A stretch of DNA of 64,000 nucleotides, taken from positions 8,280,001-8,344,000 of the forward strand of contig NZ_CP128846.1 in NCBI RefSeq assembly GCF_030388665.1, in the 5' to 3' direction. Every line of letters begins with the position of its first letter. Within the stretch, counting starts at the first letter, position 1. The DNA is from Streptomyces flavofungini (GTDB lineage: Bacteria > Actinomycetota > Actinomycetes > Streptomycetales > Streptomycetaceae). The translations under genes and the position numbers were made by a program. Below are positions 1 through 8,153 of this stretch, in pieces. The notes beneath the pieces are model-generated. The model searched no databases and was not told the DNA's origin. It was given only the letters and a program-made list of their open reading frames with translations.

Positions 1-2502
1 AACCGCGCCACGATCGGCGGCATGATCGGCAACAACTCGGCGGGCAGCGGCTCGCTGCGGTACGGCATGACCATCGACCACGTCCGCGCCCTCGACGTGG
101 TGCTCTCCGACGCGAGCACCGCCCACCTCGCGCCCCTCACCGCGCACGAGCACGCCGACCGGGCCCGTGGCACCGGCCTGGACGGCCGCGTCCACCGCGA
201 ACTGCCCGCGCTCCTCGCGTCGAACGCCGACGCCATCGCAGCCGGTTTCCCCGGCCACTGGCGGCGGGCCGGCGGCTACCGCCTCGACCGGCTGGCCCGC
301 GAGGACACCCCGTTCGACCTGGCGAAGTTCGTCGTCGGCTCGGAGGGCACGCTCGCCATCGGCATCCGCGCCCTGGTCGACCTCGTGCCGAAACCGACGC
401 GCACCGCGTTCGCCGTCGGCCACTTCACCTCCGTGGCCGGTGCCATCGAGGCCACCCAGGACGCCCTCGCCTGCGACCCGGCCGCCGTCGAGCTGATGGA
501 CCGCACCATCCTCGACCTGTCCCGCCAGAAGATCGAGTACGCCTCGTTGGCCACCGTCCTCGAAGGCGACCCGGACGCCCTCCTCTTCGTGTCGTTCACC
601 GGCGACGACGAACGCGAACTCCTCGCGAGCGTCCAGCGGTTGACGAAGCTGTGGCGGCGGCACGGGCACGGCTACCACACGCTCGCGGCCGTCACCCCCG
701 CCGACCAGGCCGCCCTGCTCAAGGTCCGCAAGTCCAGCCTCGGCCTGCTGATGGCGGCGAGCGAGGGCACCCGCAGGCCGCTGGCGTTCATCGAGGACAC
801 CGCCGTCGACCCCGTCCACCTGTCCGCGTACACCGCGAGGCTGAAGAAGGTCCTCGACCGGCACGGCCTCACCGCCGGGTTCTACGGCCACTGCTCCGTG
901 GGCTGTCTGCACATCCGCCCGTTCCTCGACGTGGCCGACCCCGCGCAGCGGCAGACCATGCGCGCGGTGGCCGAGGAGATCAAGGACCTGGTCACCGAGT
1001 ACGGTGGCGTCAACTCCAGCGAGCACGGCGACGGCCTCGCCCGCAGCGAGTTCAACCGCGCGCTCTTCGGCGACGACCTGTACGAGGCGATGCGCGCGGT
1101 CAAGGGACTCTTCGACCCGGACAACCGGCTGAACCCCGGCAAGATCGTCGACGCGCCCGCGATGACCGACCACCTGCGCGACGCCGCGCTGCCGCCCGCG
1201 CCCGGACTGCGCACCCGGCTCGACTTCGAGGTCGCGGGCGGCATGCGGGCCGCGGCCGACCGCTGCATGAACATCGGGCTGTGCCGCAAGAGCGACGTCG
1301 GCGCGATGTGTCCCTCGTACATGGCCACGCGCAACGAGGAGGACTCCACCCGCGGCCGCGCGGGCGCCCTCGTCAAGGCCCTGTCCGCCCCCGACCCGCA
1401 CCGGGCGCTCGGCGACGAACGCCTGCACGAGGTCCTCGACCTGTGCCTGATGTGCAAGGCCTGCAAGAGCGAGTGCCCCCTGGGCGTCGACATGGCGTCC
1501 TTGAAGGCGGAGGCCCTCGCTCACCACCACGACGAGCACGGGACCCCGCTGCGCTCCCGGATCTTCGGCGCCATCCGGCTGCTCAACCGCCTCGGCTCGG
1601 CCACCGCCCCCGTGTCCAACCTGCCCGGCCGCATCCCCCTGCTGCGCCGCCTGCTGCACCGCACGGTCGGGATCACCCCGCACCGACCGCTGCCCCGCTA
1701 CACCCGCCGCAACCTGGTGCGCTGGTTCACCCGCCGCCCTGCCGCCGTCGCCTCGGCACCCCGGGGCCCGGTCGTCGTGCTCGCCGACTCCTTCACCACG
1801 TACACCGAACCGGAGATCGGCCGGGCCGCCGTCGAACTCCTCGAACACGCGGGCTGGGCCGTGCAGTTGGAGAGCGGTGGCTGCTGCGGCCGCGCCGCCC
1901 TGTCCAAGGGGCTCCTGGACGAGGCGAGCGACAGGGCCTGCCGGCTCGTCCACCGCATCACGGAGACCACGCCCCCCGAGGCGCCCGTCACCGGCTGCGA
2001 GCCGTCCTGCCTGATGACGCTGCGCGACGAGCACAAGGCCCTGCTGCCGCTCGACCCGGCGCGCGAGGCCGTGACCGGCCGCGTCCGCCAGCTGGAGGAA
2101 CTCCTCACCGAGGCCATCGACGACGGCGGCCTCCCCCTGCGCGAGGACTCCTGGCTCAGCGGCCGCACCCTGCTCTTCCACGGCCACTGCCACCAGAAGG
2201 CGGAGGTCGGCACGGCGGCGACCGTCGCCCTGCTGCGCCGCATCCCCGGCGTCGAGGTCACCGAGCTCGACGCGGGCTGCTGCGGCATGGCCGGTTCCTT
2301 CGGCTTCGAGTCCGAGCACTACGACGTGTCGATGACCGTGGGGGAGGACCGGCTGTTCCCCGCGGTGCGGGCCGCGTCGCAGGACACCGTGGTGGTCGCC
2401 ACGGGCGCCTCGTGCCGCCAGCAGATCTTCCACGGCACGGAACGGAACGCGTGGCATCCGGTGCAGTTGGTGCGGGAGGCGCTGGTGGCTGACGGGGGCT
2501 GA
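1..2502 (+). CDS. FAD-binding and Fe-S oxidoreductase, D-lactate dehydrogenase-like (5' partial)
   Basis: The reading frame is open from base 1, so the N-terminus lies outside the window; 833 residues are visible. The order of parts is that of the long YdiJ/DLD family: an FAD-linked oxidase domain (it begins inside the FAD-binding fold at GGMIGNNSAGS), an FAD oxidase C-terminal domain ending near 'DNRLNPGKI', a two-cluster ferredoxin-like segment (C-x5-C..C at about 1264-1310 and CLMCKACKSECP near 1441-1476), then two CCG cysteine-rich repeats (CCGRAA, CCGMAGSFGFE). Such enzymes oxidise 2-hydroxy acids such as D-lactate and pass electrons on through Fe-S centres, usually at the membrane. The family is about 950-1000 residues long. 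The exact substrate cannot be read from the sequence. Confidence 0.9.
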   Translation, partial: NRATIGGMIGNNSAGSGSLRYGMTIDHVRALDVVLSDASTAHLAPLTAHEHADRARGTGLDGRVHRELPALLASNADAIAAGFPGHWRRAGGYRLDRLAREDTPFDLAKFVVGSEGTLAIGIRALVDLVPKPTRTAFAVGHFTSVAGAIEATQDALACDPAAVELMDRTILDLSRQKIEYASLATVLEGDPDALLFVSFTGDDERELLASVQRLTKLWRRHGHGYHTLAAVTPADQAALLKVRKSSLGLLMAASEGTRRPLAFIEDTAVDPVHLSAYTARLKKVLDRHGLTAGFYGHCSVGCLHIRPFLDVADPAQRQTMRAVAEEIKDLVTEYGGVNSSEHGDGLARSEFNRALFGDDLYEAMRAVKGLFDPDNRLNPGKIVDAPAMTDHLRDAALPPAPGLRTRLDFEVAGGMRAAADRCMNIGLCRKSDVGAMCPSYMATRNEEDSTRGRAGALVKALSAPDPHRALGDERLHEVLDLCLMCKACKSECPLGVDMASLKAEALAHHHDEHGTPLRSRIFGAIRLLNRLGSATAPVSNLPGRIPLLRRLLHRTVGITPHRPLPRYTRRNLVRWFTRRPAAVASAPRGPVVVLADSFTTYTEPEIGRAAVELLEHAGWAVQLESGGCCGRAALSKGLLDEASDRACRLVHRITETTPPEAPVTGCEPSCLMTLRDEHKALLPLDPAREAVTGRVRQLEELLTEAIDDGGLPLREDSWLSGRTLLFHGHCHQKAEVGTAATVALLRRIPGVEVTELDAGCCGMAGSFGFESEHYDVSMTVGEDRLFPAVRAASQDTVVVATGASCRQQIFHGTERNAWHPVQLVREALVADGG

Positions 2503-2564
2503 GGGGGACTGACGGGGGGTGAGGGGGATGAGGGGAACTGAGGGGGCTGAGAGGGGCTGAGGCC

Positions 2565-2614
2565 GACGTTCACGGCTGTCCGACGTTCACGGCTTCCGAC
2601 CTTCACGGCTGTCC
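2565..2614. repeat. 16-17 bp direct repeat, three copies
   Basis: Three near-identical units at 2565-2581, 2582-2597 and 2598-2614 share the core TTCACGGCT. They cover the stop codon and last codons of the marR gene on the minus strand. The stretch before them (2503-2564) is a loose G-rich repeat around GGGGCTGA. Together they fill the gap between two convergent genes. Confidence 0.75.
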
Positions 2615-3286
2615 GACGTGGCCGATCCAGTCCTCGCCGAGCCGTCGCTGCACGTCGCTGAGCAGGCCCTCCAGGAGGTCCGTGAGCTGGGCCTGTTGAT
2701 CGGGCGTGAGGCCCGCGATCAACTCGGCGTCGCGGTGTAGGACCTGGTCGACGGTCGCCTCGACCAGGTCGTGTCCGGCCCGGGTCAGGGCGACGAGGAC
2801 CGTGCGGGAGCGGCCGCGGGCGGGGCTCCGGGTCACCAGGCCCTCCTGCTCCGCGCGGGCCACCCGCTGCGACACGGCCCCCGCGGTGACCAGCGAACGC
2901 TGCCCCAGCTCACGGGTGCTGAGCGTGTACGGGGGCCCGCTGCGCCGCAGCACGCTGAGCAGGTCCAGGGTCGCGGCGTCCACGCCCGCGCGGGCCAGGA
3001 CCCGGCGCCGGTCGTCGCCGAACAGCTTCGCCAACTGCCAGATGGGCGTGAGGATCCGGATCGAGGAGACCGGCGTACCGGGCCGCTCGCGCTCCCAGGC
3101 CTCGGCGATGCCCTGGGCGGTGTGCGCCCTCGCGGTGTCGTCCGGCGCGCGAGCCCCGCCGTCCGCGCGAGCCCCGCCGTCCGCGCCACCTTTGCCGTCC
3201 GCGCGGGCAGCGTCGTCCGCGCCATCCCCGCCGTCCGCGTCGCCCGCGGTATCGGGGGCCCGTCCCGCCTGTTGATCCCTTGCCAT
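2603..3286 (-). CDS. MarR family transcriptional regulator
   Basis: 227 residues. The C-terminal 140 form a MarR-type winged helix: 'LLSVLRRSGPPYTLSTRELG', then a recognition helix in 'TAGAVSQRVARAEQEGLV' and a wing 'RSPARGRSRTVLVALT', followed by a long dimerisation helix. The first 70 residues are an Ala/Asp/Gly-rich low-complexity tail built of 'ADGGARAD' repeats, not typical of the family. The ATG at 3286 was chosen because it lies just inside the intergenic gap; the open frame goes on upstream to 4693 but that part is antisense to the SDR gene and then a hydrolase relic. It is divergent from the SDR gene with an imperfect palindrome between them, so it probably represses itself and the SDR. 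Confidence 0.85.
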   Translation of the reverse strand: MARDQQAGRAPDTAGDADGGDGADDAARADGKGGADGGARADGGARAPDDTARAHTAQGIAEAWERERPGTPVSSIRILTPIWQLAKLFGDDRRRVLARAGVDAATLDLLSVLRRSGPPYTLSTRELGQRSLVTAGAVSQRVARAEQEGLVTRSPARGRSRTVLVALTRAGHDLVEATVDQVLHRDAELIAGLTPDQQAQLTDLLEGLLSDVQRRLGEDWIGHVGQP

Positions 3287-3311
3287 CGTGTCACTCCCCG
3301 GTGCTATGTTG

Positions 3312-3329
3312 AGGCCTATATTTAGACCT
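3312..3329. promoter_or_regulatory. Probable MarR operator
   Basis: AGGCCTATATTTAGACCT is an imperfect inverted repeat (7-bp arms AGGCCTA and TAGACCT, one mismatch, 4-bp centre). It is strikingly AT-rich for this genome and sits between the divergent marR and SDR starts, 26 bases upstream of each, where a MarR dimer would cover both promoters. This is inference from position and symmetry. Confidence 0.65.
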
Positions 3330-3355
3330 ATACGAGATCGATCGGAGCTCAGCAT

Positions 3356-4075
3356 ATGGCACGCACCATCCTGGTCACCGGAGGCGGCACGGGCATCGGC
3401 CGGGCGATCGCGCTGCACTTCGCGGCGGCGGGCGACGACGTCACCGTCACCGGGCGCCGCCCCGGCCCGCTCGCGGAGCTCGCGGCCGAGGCCGAAGTCC
3501 AGAGCGCGGTCTGCGACCACACCGATCCCGCCGCGCTCACCCGCCTCCTCGACGAGCTGCCCGAGCGGATCGACGTCCTGGTGAACAACGCGGGCGGCAA
3601 CACCACGCTCGACGCCGACGGCAAGGAGGACCTCGCCTCGTACGCCCGTGACTTCCGCGCCAACCTCGACGCCAACCTGGTCGGCGCGGCCCTCACCACG
3701 AAGGCCCTGGAGGACCGGCTCGCGGACGGCGGAGCCGTCGTGCACATCGGCTCGATCGCCGCCGAGCAGGCGGCCGGTTCCTACGGCGCGGCCAAGGCGG
3801 GCCTGGCGAACTGGAACATCGACCTGGCGCAGCGGCTCGGCCGCCGCGGTGTCACGGCCAACGTCGTCTCGCCCGGCTACATCGCCGACACCGAGTTCTT
3901 CCGCGACAAGCTCTCGGACGAGCGGCGCGAGCAACTGGTGGCGGCCACCGCGACCGGCCGCGCCGGGGTGCCCGCCGACATCGCGGGCACCGTCGCCTTC
4001 CTCGCGTCCCCCGCGGCCCGCCACATCACGGGCCAGGTGCTGCACGTCAACGGCGGTGCGCGCGCCACGCGTTGA
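3356..4075 (+). CDS. SDR family NAD(P)-dependent oxidoreductase
   Basis: 239 residues, the usual length of a classical short-chain dehydrogenase. The cofactor motif TGGGTGIG is at residues 8-15, NNAG at 77-80, and the catalytic set is Ser133, Tyr143 and Lys147 (YGAAK). GRR at 33-35 after the second strand suggests NADP(H) preference. The C-terminus 'GQVLHVNGG' is typical of 3-oxoacyl-ACP-reductase-like members. The substrate is unknown. The adjacent divergent MarR regulator suggests induction by a small aromatic or oxidant ligand. Confidence 0.88.
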   Translation: MARTILVTGGGTGIGRAIALHFAAAGDDVTVTGRRPGPLAELAAEAEVQSAVCDHTDPAALTRLLDELPERIDVLVNNAGGNTTLDADGKEDLASYARDFRANLDANLVGAALTTKALEDRLADGGAVVHIGSIAAEQAAGSYGAAKAGLANWNIDLAQRLGRRGVTANVVSPGYIADTEFFRDKLSDERREQLVAATATGRAGVPADIAGTVAFLASPAARHITGQVLHVNGGARATR

Positions 4076-4149
4076 GGCACGGGTCCGCCCGCCCTCCGAC
4101 GGCGGCCGTAGGGGCGCGACACCACACCGAACCCGCGCCACGGCGTCGC

Positions 4150-4693
4150 GGGGGTCCGTGCCCAACCCCGGGCGGGGGCCAGGGCCGTCCGGCGATTCGG
4201 CCGGTGTGGCCACGAGGGCGTCGATGAACACGGGCCGGGCCTCGGGGCTGGAGCGGCTGTATGCGCTCTCGCCGGTCGAGGACATCATCGACGTGAGGGT
4301 CTGTACCGGTTCCGGGCAGGAGGGGGCCATCGTCCGGGCGATCATCCCGCCCATCGAGGCGCCGGCCACGTGGGCGCGTTCGACGCCGAGCGCCGTGAGC
4401 AGGCCGAAGCCGTCGTCGGTCATGTCGGCAGGCCGGCAGGGGGCCATCGCGAGGGCGGCGGGACGGTCGCCCGAGCTGACCGCGGCGATGAACTTCCCCA
4501 TGTCGACGGGGTGGTCGTCGCACTTCGTGGAGAGCCCGCAGTCGCGGTTGCCGTACCGGATCACGTACCGGCCGCGGTCCGCCGGCGCCCGGCAGAAGTC
4601 CTCGTACCAGGCGAGCAGCTGTGCGCCGAAGCCCGTCACGAGCAGGACGGCGGGGTCATCGGGGGAGCCGAAGCTCTCGTGGGCGAGAGGCAC
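4150..4693 (-). pseudogene. Alpha/beta hydrolase relic
   Basis: The frame starting at ATG 4693 reads as an alpha/beta hydrolase for about 150 residues: 'HESFGSPDDPAVLLVTGFGA' (oxyanion region), 'IRYGNRDCGLST', and an intact nucleophile elbow GASMGG. After 'MMSSTGESAYSRSSPEARPVF' the similarity stops, and no cap or catalytic Asp/His region follows. The frame then runs, without a stop, antisense through the SDR gene into marR. Several unlikely residues (Cys and Pro in core helices) also suggest decay. I read it as a 3'-truncated remnant of a roughly 280-residue enzyme. Confidence 0.7.
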
Positions 4694-4754
4694 CTCAGGG
4701 GACCTGCGCTTGCCTCGGCCTTCGCGTGATCAGCCGGGCGGGACAAGGAGCCTC

Positions 4755-5450
4755 CTAGGCGGTCCCGCCCGGTGCCGGGTCCGGCAGCAGCTCCCGCAGC
4801 AGTTCCTCGAACGCGTCCGCCGTGGTCGGCTCGTCGTCGAGCAGGGCCTGGAGGAGCAGCCCGTCGTAGGCGTGCGTGAACAACTTGACGCGCAGCGGAT
4901 CGTCCGTGCACGCGCGGGCGAAGGCGGCCAGGGCCTCCTTCCAGCGGCGGGTCGCGGCACGCTGCTCCGGGCGGCGCACCGCGAGCAGGCACAGCTCGAA
5001 CTCGGCGAGCAGATGCCCTGGCGGCTCCAGGGTCCGCGCCATCAGCAGCGCCAGGGACCGACGCTTGTCCACGCCGTCGTCCGGCGCCCCGACCAGCGCC
5101 TCGATGCGCGCGGAGTCCTCCTCCATGCACTGGGTCAGCGCGGCGGTGAGGAGCGCGTCGATGCTGCTGAAGTAGTACGTCGTCGCGGTCGTCGGCAGCC
5201 CCGCCTCACGGGCCACCGTGCGATGCGTGACCCCGGCGGCTCCGTCGCGCGCGATGACGCGCACGGTCGCCTCGATCAGCGCCCGCCGACGGCGCTCGCC
5301 CTTGGCGCGGCGGCCGTCCGTGACGACCGCCCCTTGCGCCCGCTTGAGGTCCGGCGCGGCCGTCGTTCCTGTACCGGTGTCGGTGCCCGTCTTGTTCAGG
5401 GTGTCTCTCCACTGCTCACAGATGCCGCTGCGCGGATGTCGCTCGCGCAC
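4755..5450 (-). CDS. TetR/AcrR family transcriptional regulator
   Basis: 231 residues from GTG 5450, the only in-frame start before the DNA-binding domain. Residues about 50-98 form the TetR helix-turn-helix: 'RRALIEATVRVIARDGAAG', 'HRTVAREAGLPTTATTYYF', 'SIDALLTAAL'. The rest is a helical ligand-binding domain. The 45-residue leader before the HTH is polar and probably disordered. It ends 60 bases from the hydrolase relic, which may once have been its target. Ligand and target are unknown. Confidence 0.85.
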   Translation of the reverse strand: MRERHPRSGICEQWRDTLNKTGTDTGTGTTAAPDLKRAQGAVVTDGRRAKGERRRRALIEATVRVIARDGAAGVTHRTVAREAGLPTTATTYYFSSIDALLTAALTQCMEEDSARIEALVGAPDDGVDKRRSLALLMARTLEPPGHLLAEFELCLLAVRRPEQRAATRRWKEALAAFARACTDDPLRVKLFTHAYDGLLLQALLDDEPTTADAFEELLRELLPDPAPGGTA

Positions 5451-5789
5451 GAGTCGTTCCCGTCGACGTTACCCGTAGCTCACCGGGCCGCGCCCGTCCG
5501 GGCCGCGCCCGGCCTGCGGGCGTCGTCGCGCACGGCGCGGGTGAGGTCCGCCGTGTCCGGGAGCGGCGTCGGATCCGGGGCAAGCAGGCCGACGATGGTC
5601 CAGGCTCGTCGTGTCGTGGCCGGCCCAGGCACAGCACGTCAGCTGGAAGAAGGCCCGGCCGGCCGCCCTGCGGCCCGTCCTCTTCTTCTCCTTCGTCCCC
5701 TTCGTCTGCGCACCGGGCCCCGTTGCCGCTCGCCGCACCGACGATCTACGCTCCGGTGCATTCTTGACGCCGAGTCAGTGGGGTGCGCG
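5451..5789. other. Intergenic stretch without a recognised gene
   Basis: 339 bases between the divergent TetR gene and the amidase. Codon-position bias is irregular in all frames and no product could be recognised. It should hold the promoters of both neighbours, but no clear palindrome or consensus promoter was seen. Confidence 0.5.
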
Positions 5790-7271
5790 GTGGATTACCG
5801 GGACTACGCGACGTACGACGCAGTGGGGCTCGCCGAGTTGGTGGCGCGGGGCGACGTGTCACCTGCCGAACTCCTCGAAACGGCTCTCGCGCGGGCCGAG
5901 GCCGTGAACGGGAAGATCAACGCGATCGTGCGCCCGATGCAGGTCGTCGCGCGCGAGCGCGCCGCGGGTCCGCTGTCCGGGCCCTTCGCCGGAGTGCCTT
6001 TCCTGATCAAGGACTTGATGCAGGACTACGCGGGCCGCCCGACGGGCCGCGGCTCGCGTGCCGCGCAAGGGCTCGTCGCGGCGCGGCACAGTGAGCCCGT
6101 CAAGCGGTGGCTGGACGCCGGGCTCGTCGTCTTCGGGCAGACGAACACGCCCGAGTTCGGCATCAAGAGCATCACCGAGCCCGAGGCCGGCGGCGCGACC
6201 CGCAACCCGTGGAACCTCGGCCACACGCCCGGCGGTTCGTCCGGCGGCTCCGCGGCCGCCGTCGCCGCGGGCATCGTCCCGGCCGCGGGCGCCAACGACG
6301 GCGGCGGCTCGATCCGCATACCCGCGGCCTGCTGCGGCCTCTTCGGCCTCAAGCCTGGCCGGGGCCTGGTGCCCGCGGGCCCCGCGTACGGGGAACTCCT
6401 CGCGGGCGCCGCCACCGACGGCGTCGTCTCCCGCACCGTACGCGACAGCGCGGCCCTGCTCGACGTCCTCACCGCGCGCCCCGACCCCGGCGCCCCGTTC
6501 CTCGCGGCACGCCCCGACGAGCCGTACGCCGAACTCGCCCGCCGCACCCCGCCGAAGCTGCGCGTCGGCGTCAGCACCCGCTCGCCGATCGGCACCCCGG
6601 TGTCCCGCGAGGCCGTCGAAGCCGTCGACACGGCCGTGAAGCTCCTCGTCGGCCTCGGCCACGAGGTGGAGGAGGCCGAACCCCACATCGACGGGCTGCG
6701 CATGGCCGACGACTTCATGGCCATGTACGCCGCCGAGAACGCCGCGACCCTCGCGGAGCTGAAGCACAGGACCGGCGCCGACGACGAGCAGTTCGAGCTC
6801 GACACCCGCCTCCTCGCCGCCGCGGGCCGCGCCATCGGCGCGGTCGAGCACACCGTCCGGCACACGCGCTGGAACACCTACACCCGGCAGCTGGCCGCGT
6901 TCCACGAAACGTACGACATCCTGCTCACGCCGACCCTCGCCCGGCCGCCCGTGCGGATCGGCGAGCTCGCCACGCCCTGGCCGACCCGGCAGGTCGGCAA
7001 GGCGCTGCTCAAGGCGGGCCTGGCGGGCCGCTTCAGCCGGACCAAGCTGTGGCAGCGGTCCGTGGTCCAGAACCTCGCCCCCAACCCGTTCACGCAGCTC
7101 GCCAACATCACCGGCCGCCCCGCCATGTCCGTCCCGCTGTACCGCACCCCCGAAGGCCTGCCCCTGGGCGTGCAGTTCGGCGGCCCGCTCGGTGGCGAGG
7201 GCATGCTGCTCGCCCTCGCCACGCAGCTGGAGTCGGCCGCGCCCTGGGGCCGGGAGCGGCCGGACCTGTAG
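5790..7271 (+). CDS. Amidase (amidase-signature family)
   Basis: 493 residues from GTG 5790; a GTG at 5778 is also possible and neither has a strong ribosome site. The amidase-signature triad is visible: Lys74 in FLIKD, cis-Ser150 in GGSSGGS, and nucleophile Ser174 in GGGSIRIPA. The family hydrolyses carboxamides, and members act on many substrates (fatty amides, aryl amides, nylon oligomers). No signal peptide, so cytoplasmic. It is followed after 75 bases by a MerR regulator gene on the same strand with its own operator-like repeat, so the two are probably separate transcripts. Confidence 0.9.
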   Translation: MDYRDYATYDAVGLAELVARGDVSPAELLETALARAEAVNGKINAIVRPMQVVARERAAGPLSGPFAGVPFLIKDLMQDYAGRPTGRGSRAAQGLVAARHSEPVKRWLDAGLVVFGQTNTPEFGIKSITEPEAGGATRNPWNLGHTPGGSSGGSAAAVAAGIVPAAGANDGGGSIRIPAACCGLFGLKPGRGLVPAGPAYGELLAGAATDGVVSRTVRDSAALLDVLTARPDPGAPFLAARPDEPYAELARRTPPKLRVGVSTRSPIGTPVSREAVEAVDTAVKLLVGLGHEVEEAEPHIDGLRMADDFMAMYAAENAATLAELKHRTGADDEQFELDTRLLAAAGRAIGAVEHTVRHTRWNTYTRQLAAFHETYDILLTPTLARPPVRIGELATPWPTRQVGKALLKAGLAGRFSRTKLWQRSVVQNLAPNPFTQLANITGRPAMSVPLYRTPEGLPLGVQFGGPLGGEGMLLALATQLESAAPWGRERPDL

Positions 7272-7309
7272 CGTCCGGCACCGGTCCGAAGGGGGCCCGT
7301 CGGCGAGGC

Positions 7310-7336
7310 TGGACTCTCCCACGAGGGGAGAGTCCA
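7310..7336 (+). promoter_or_regulatory. MerR-type operator/promoter spacer
   Basis: A perfect 11-bp inverted repeat (arms 7310-7320 and 7326-7336, TGGACTCTCCC and its complement) with a 5-base centre lies just before the MerR gene. MerR activators bind such dyads in a 19-bp spacer. TGGACT at 7310-7315 could be the -35 and CACCAT at 7335-7340 a weak -10, exactly 19 bp apart. Transcription would then begin at or next to the GTG at 7347. Confidence 0.6.
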
Positions 7337-7346
7337 CCATGAAGGC

Positions 7347-8153
7347 GTGCGAGACGAACTCCTCACCATCGGGCGCTTCGCCCGCCTGTGCCGCCTCAGC
7401 GTCAAGCAGCTGCGGCACTACGACGAGACGGGCCTCCTGACCCCGGTCCGCGTGGACGTCGGCTCCGGATACCGCTACTACGCACCTGAACAGGCGCGCG
7501 CGGCCCTGACCATCGCGCTCCTGCGCGACATGGACGTGCCGCTCGCCGTGATCGCCGAGGCGCTGGCCGCCGGGCCCGAGTCCCGGGCCCGGATCCTGCA
7601 CGCCGAACGGGCCCGGCTCGCCGAGCGGATCAGCAGGGACCAGGCACGCCTGAAGGTGCTCGAACGCCTCGCGGAGGGCGGGCCGCCCGGCCAGGACGTG
7701 ACGACGGGCCGCGAGCCGGAGCGCGTCCTCGCCGTGGTGCGAGCGCACTGCGCCCCCGCGGAGATCGGGGCGAAGGTCGAGGAGTGCGTGGGCCGACTGC
7801 TGCCCGCGCTCGGCGGAGCGGGGATCGCCTGGAAGCCGCCGCTGTGGGGCCTGTACCCGCTGGACCTGGAGGCACGGATGGAGATCGCCGTCGGCGTCCC
7901 GGTCGGGCGGGGCGCGGCGACACCGGGCCTGGAGGTCGAGGTGCTGCCCGGCGGGCCCGTCGTCGAGACCGTGCACATCGGGCCCTACGTCCAGTTGCCG
8001 CTGGCCTACAACGCCCTCTTCGCGGCCGTCCACGAGCGCGGCCTTCGCCCGCGGGCGCCCGCGCGCGAGGTGTACCTGGCCGGTCCGGCCGACGTTCCCC
8101 AGGACGAGCTGAGAACCAGGCTGATCATCGAGGTCGAGGAGACCACGGCATGA
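7347..8153 (+). CDS. MerR family regulator with GyrI-like effector domain
   Basis: 268 residues. Residues 1-70 are a MerR winged helix ('LLTIGRFARLCRLSVKQLRH', 'YDETGLLTPVRVD', 'YRYYAPEQ'), followed by a dimerising coiled coil (about 75-110) and a GyrI-like small-molecule-binding domain (about 120-268), as in BmrR/BltR-type multidrug sensors. GTG 7347 is the start that fits the domain; an ATG at 7339 is out of frame. The stop overlaps the next start (ATGA), so it is translationally coupled to the BtrH-like gene, its likely functional partner. Confidence 0.88.
   Translation: MRDELLTIGRFARLCRLSVKQLRHYDETGLLTPVRVDVGSGYRYYAPEQARAALTIALLRDMDVPLAVIAEALAAGPESRARILHAERARLAERISRDQARLKVLERLAEGGPPGQDVTTGREPERVLAVVRAHCAPAEIGAKVEECVGRLLPALGGAGIAWKPPLWGLYPLDLEARMEIAVGVPVGRGAATPGLEVEVLPGGPVVETVHIGPYVQLPLAYNALFAAVHERGLRPRAPAREVYLAGPADVPQDELRTRLIIEVEETTA

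Noticed and set aside
2603..4693. A 696-residue protein on the minus strand
   Set aside because: Its middle is antisense to a well-supported SDR gene and its two ends belong to unrelated families; it is an open frame caused by high GC.
3648..5789. N-terminal extension of the amidase upstream of 5790
   Set aside because: The extension overlaps the SDR, hydrolase relic and TetR genes in shadow frames and shows no family sequence.
5859..8033. Long minus-strand frame opposite the amidase and MerR genes
   Set aside because: Mirror frame of two recognised genes, with Arg/Gly/Ala-rich nonsense translation.
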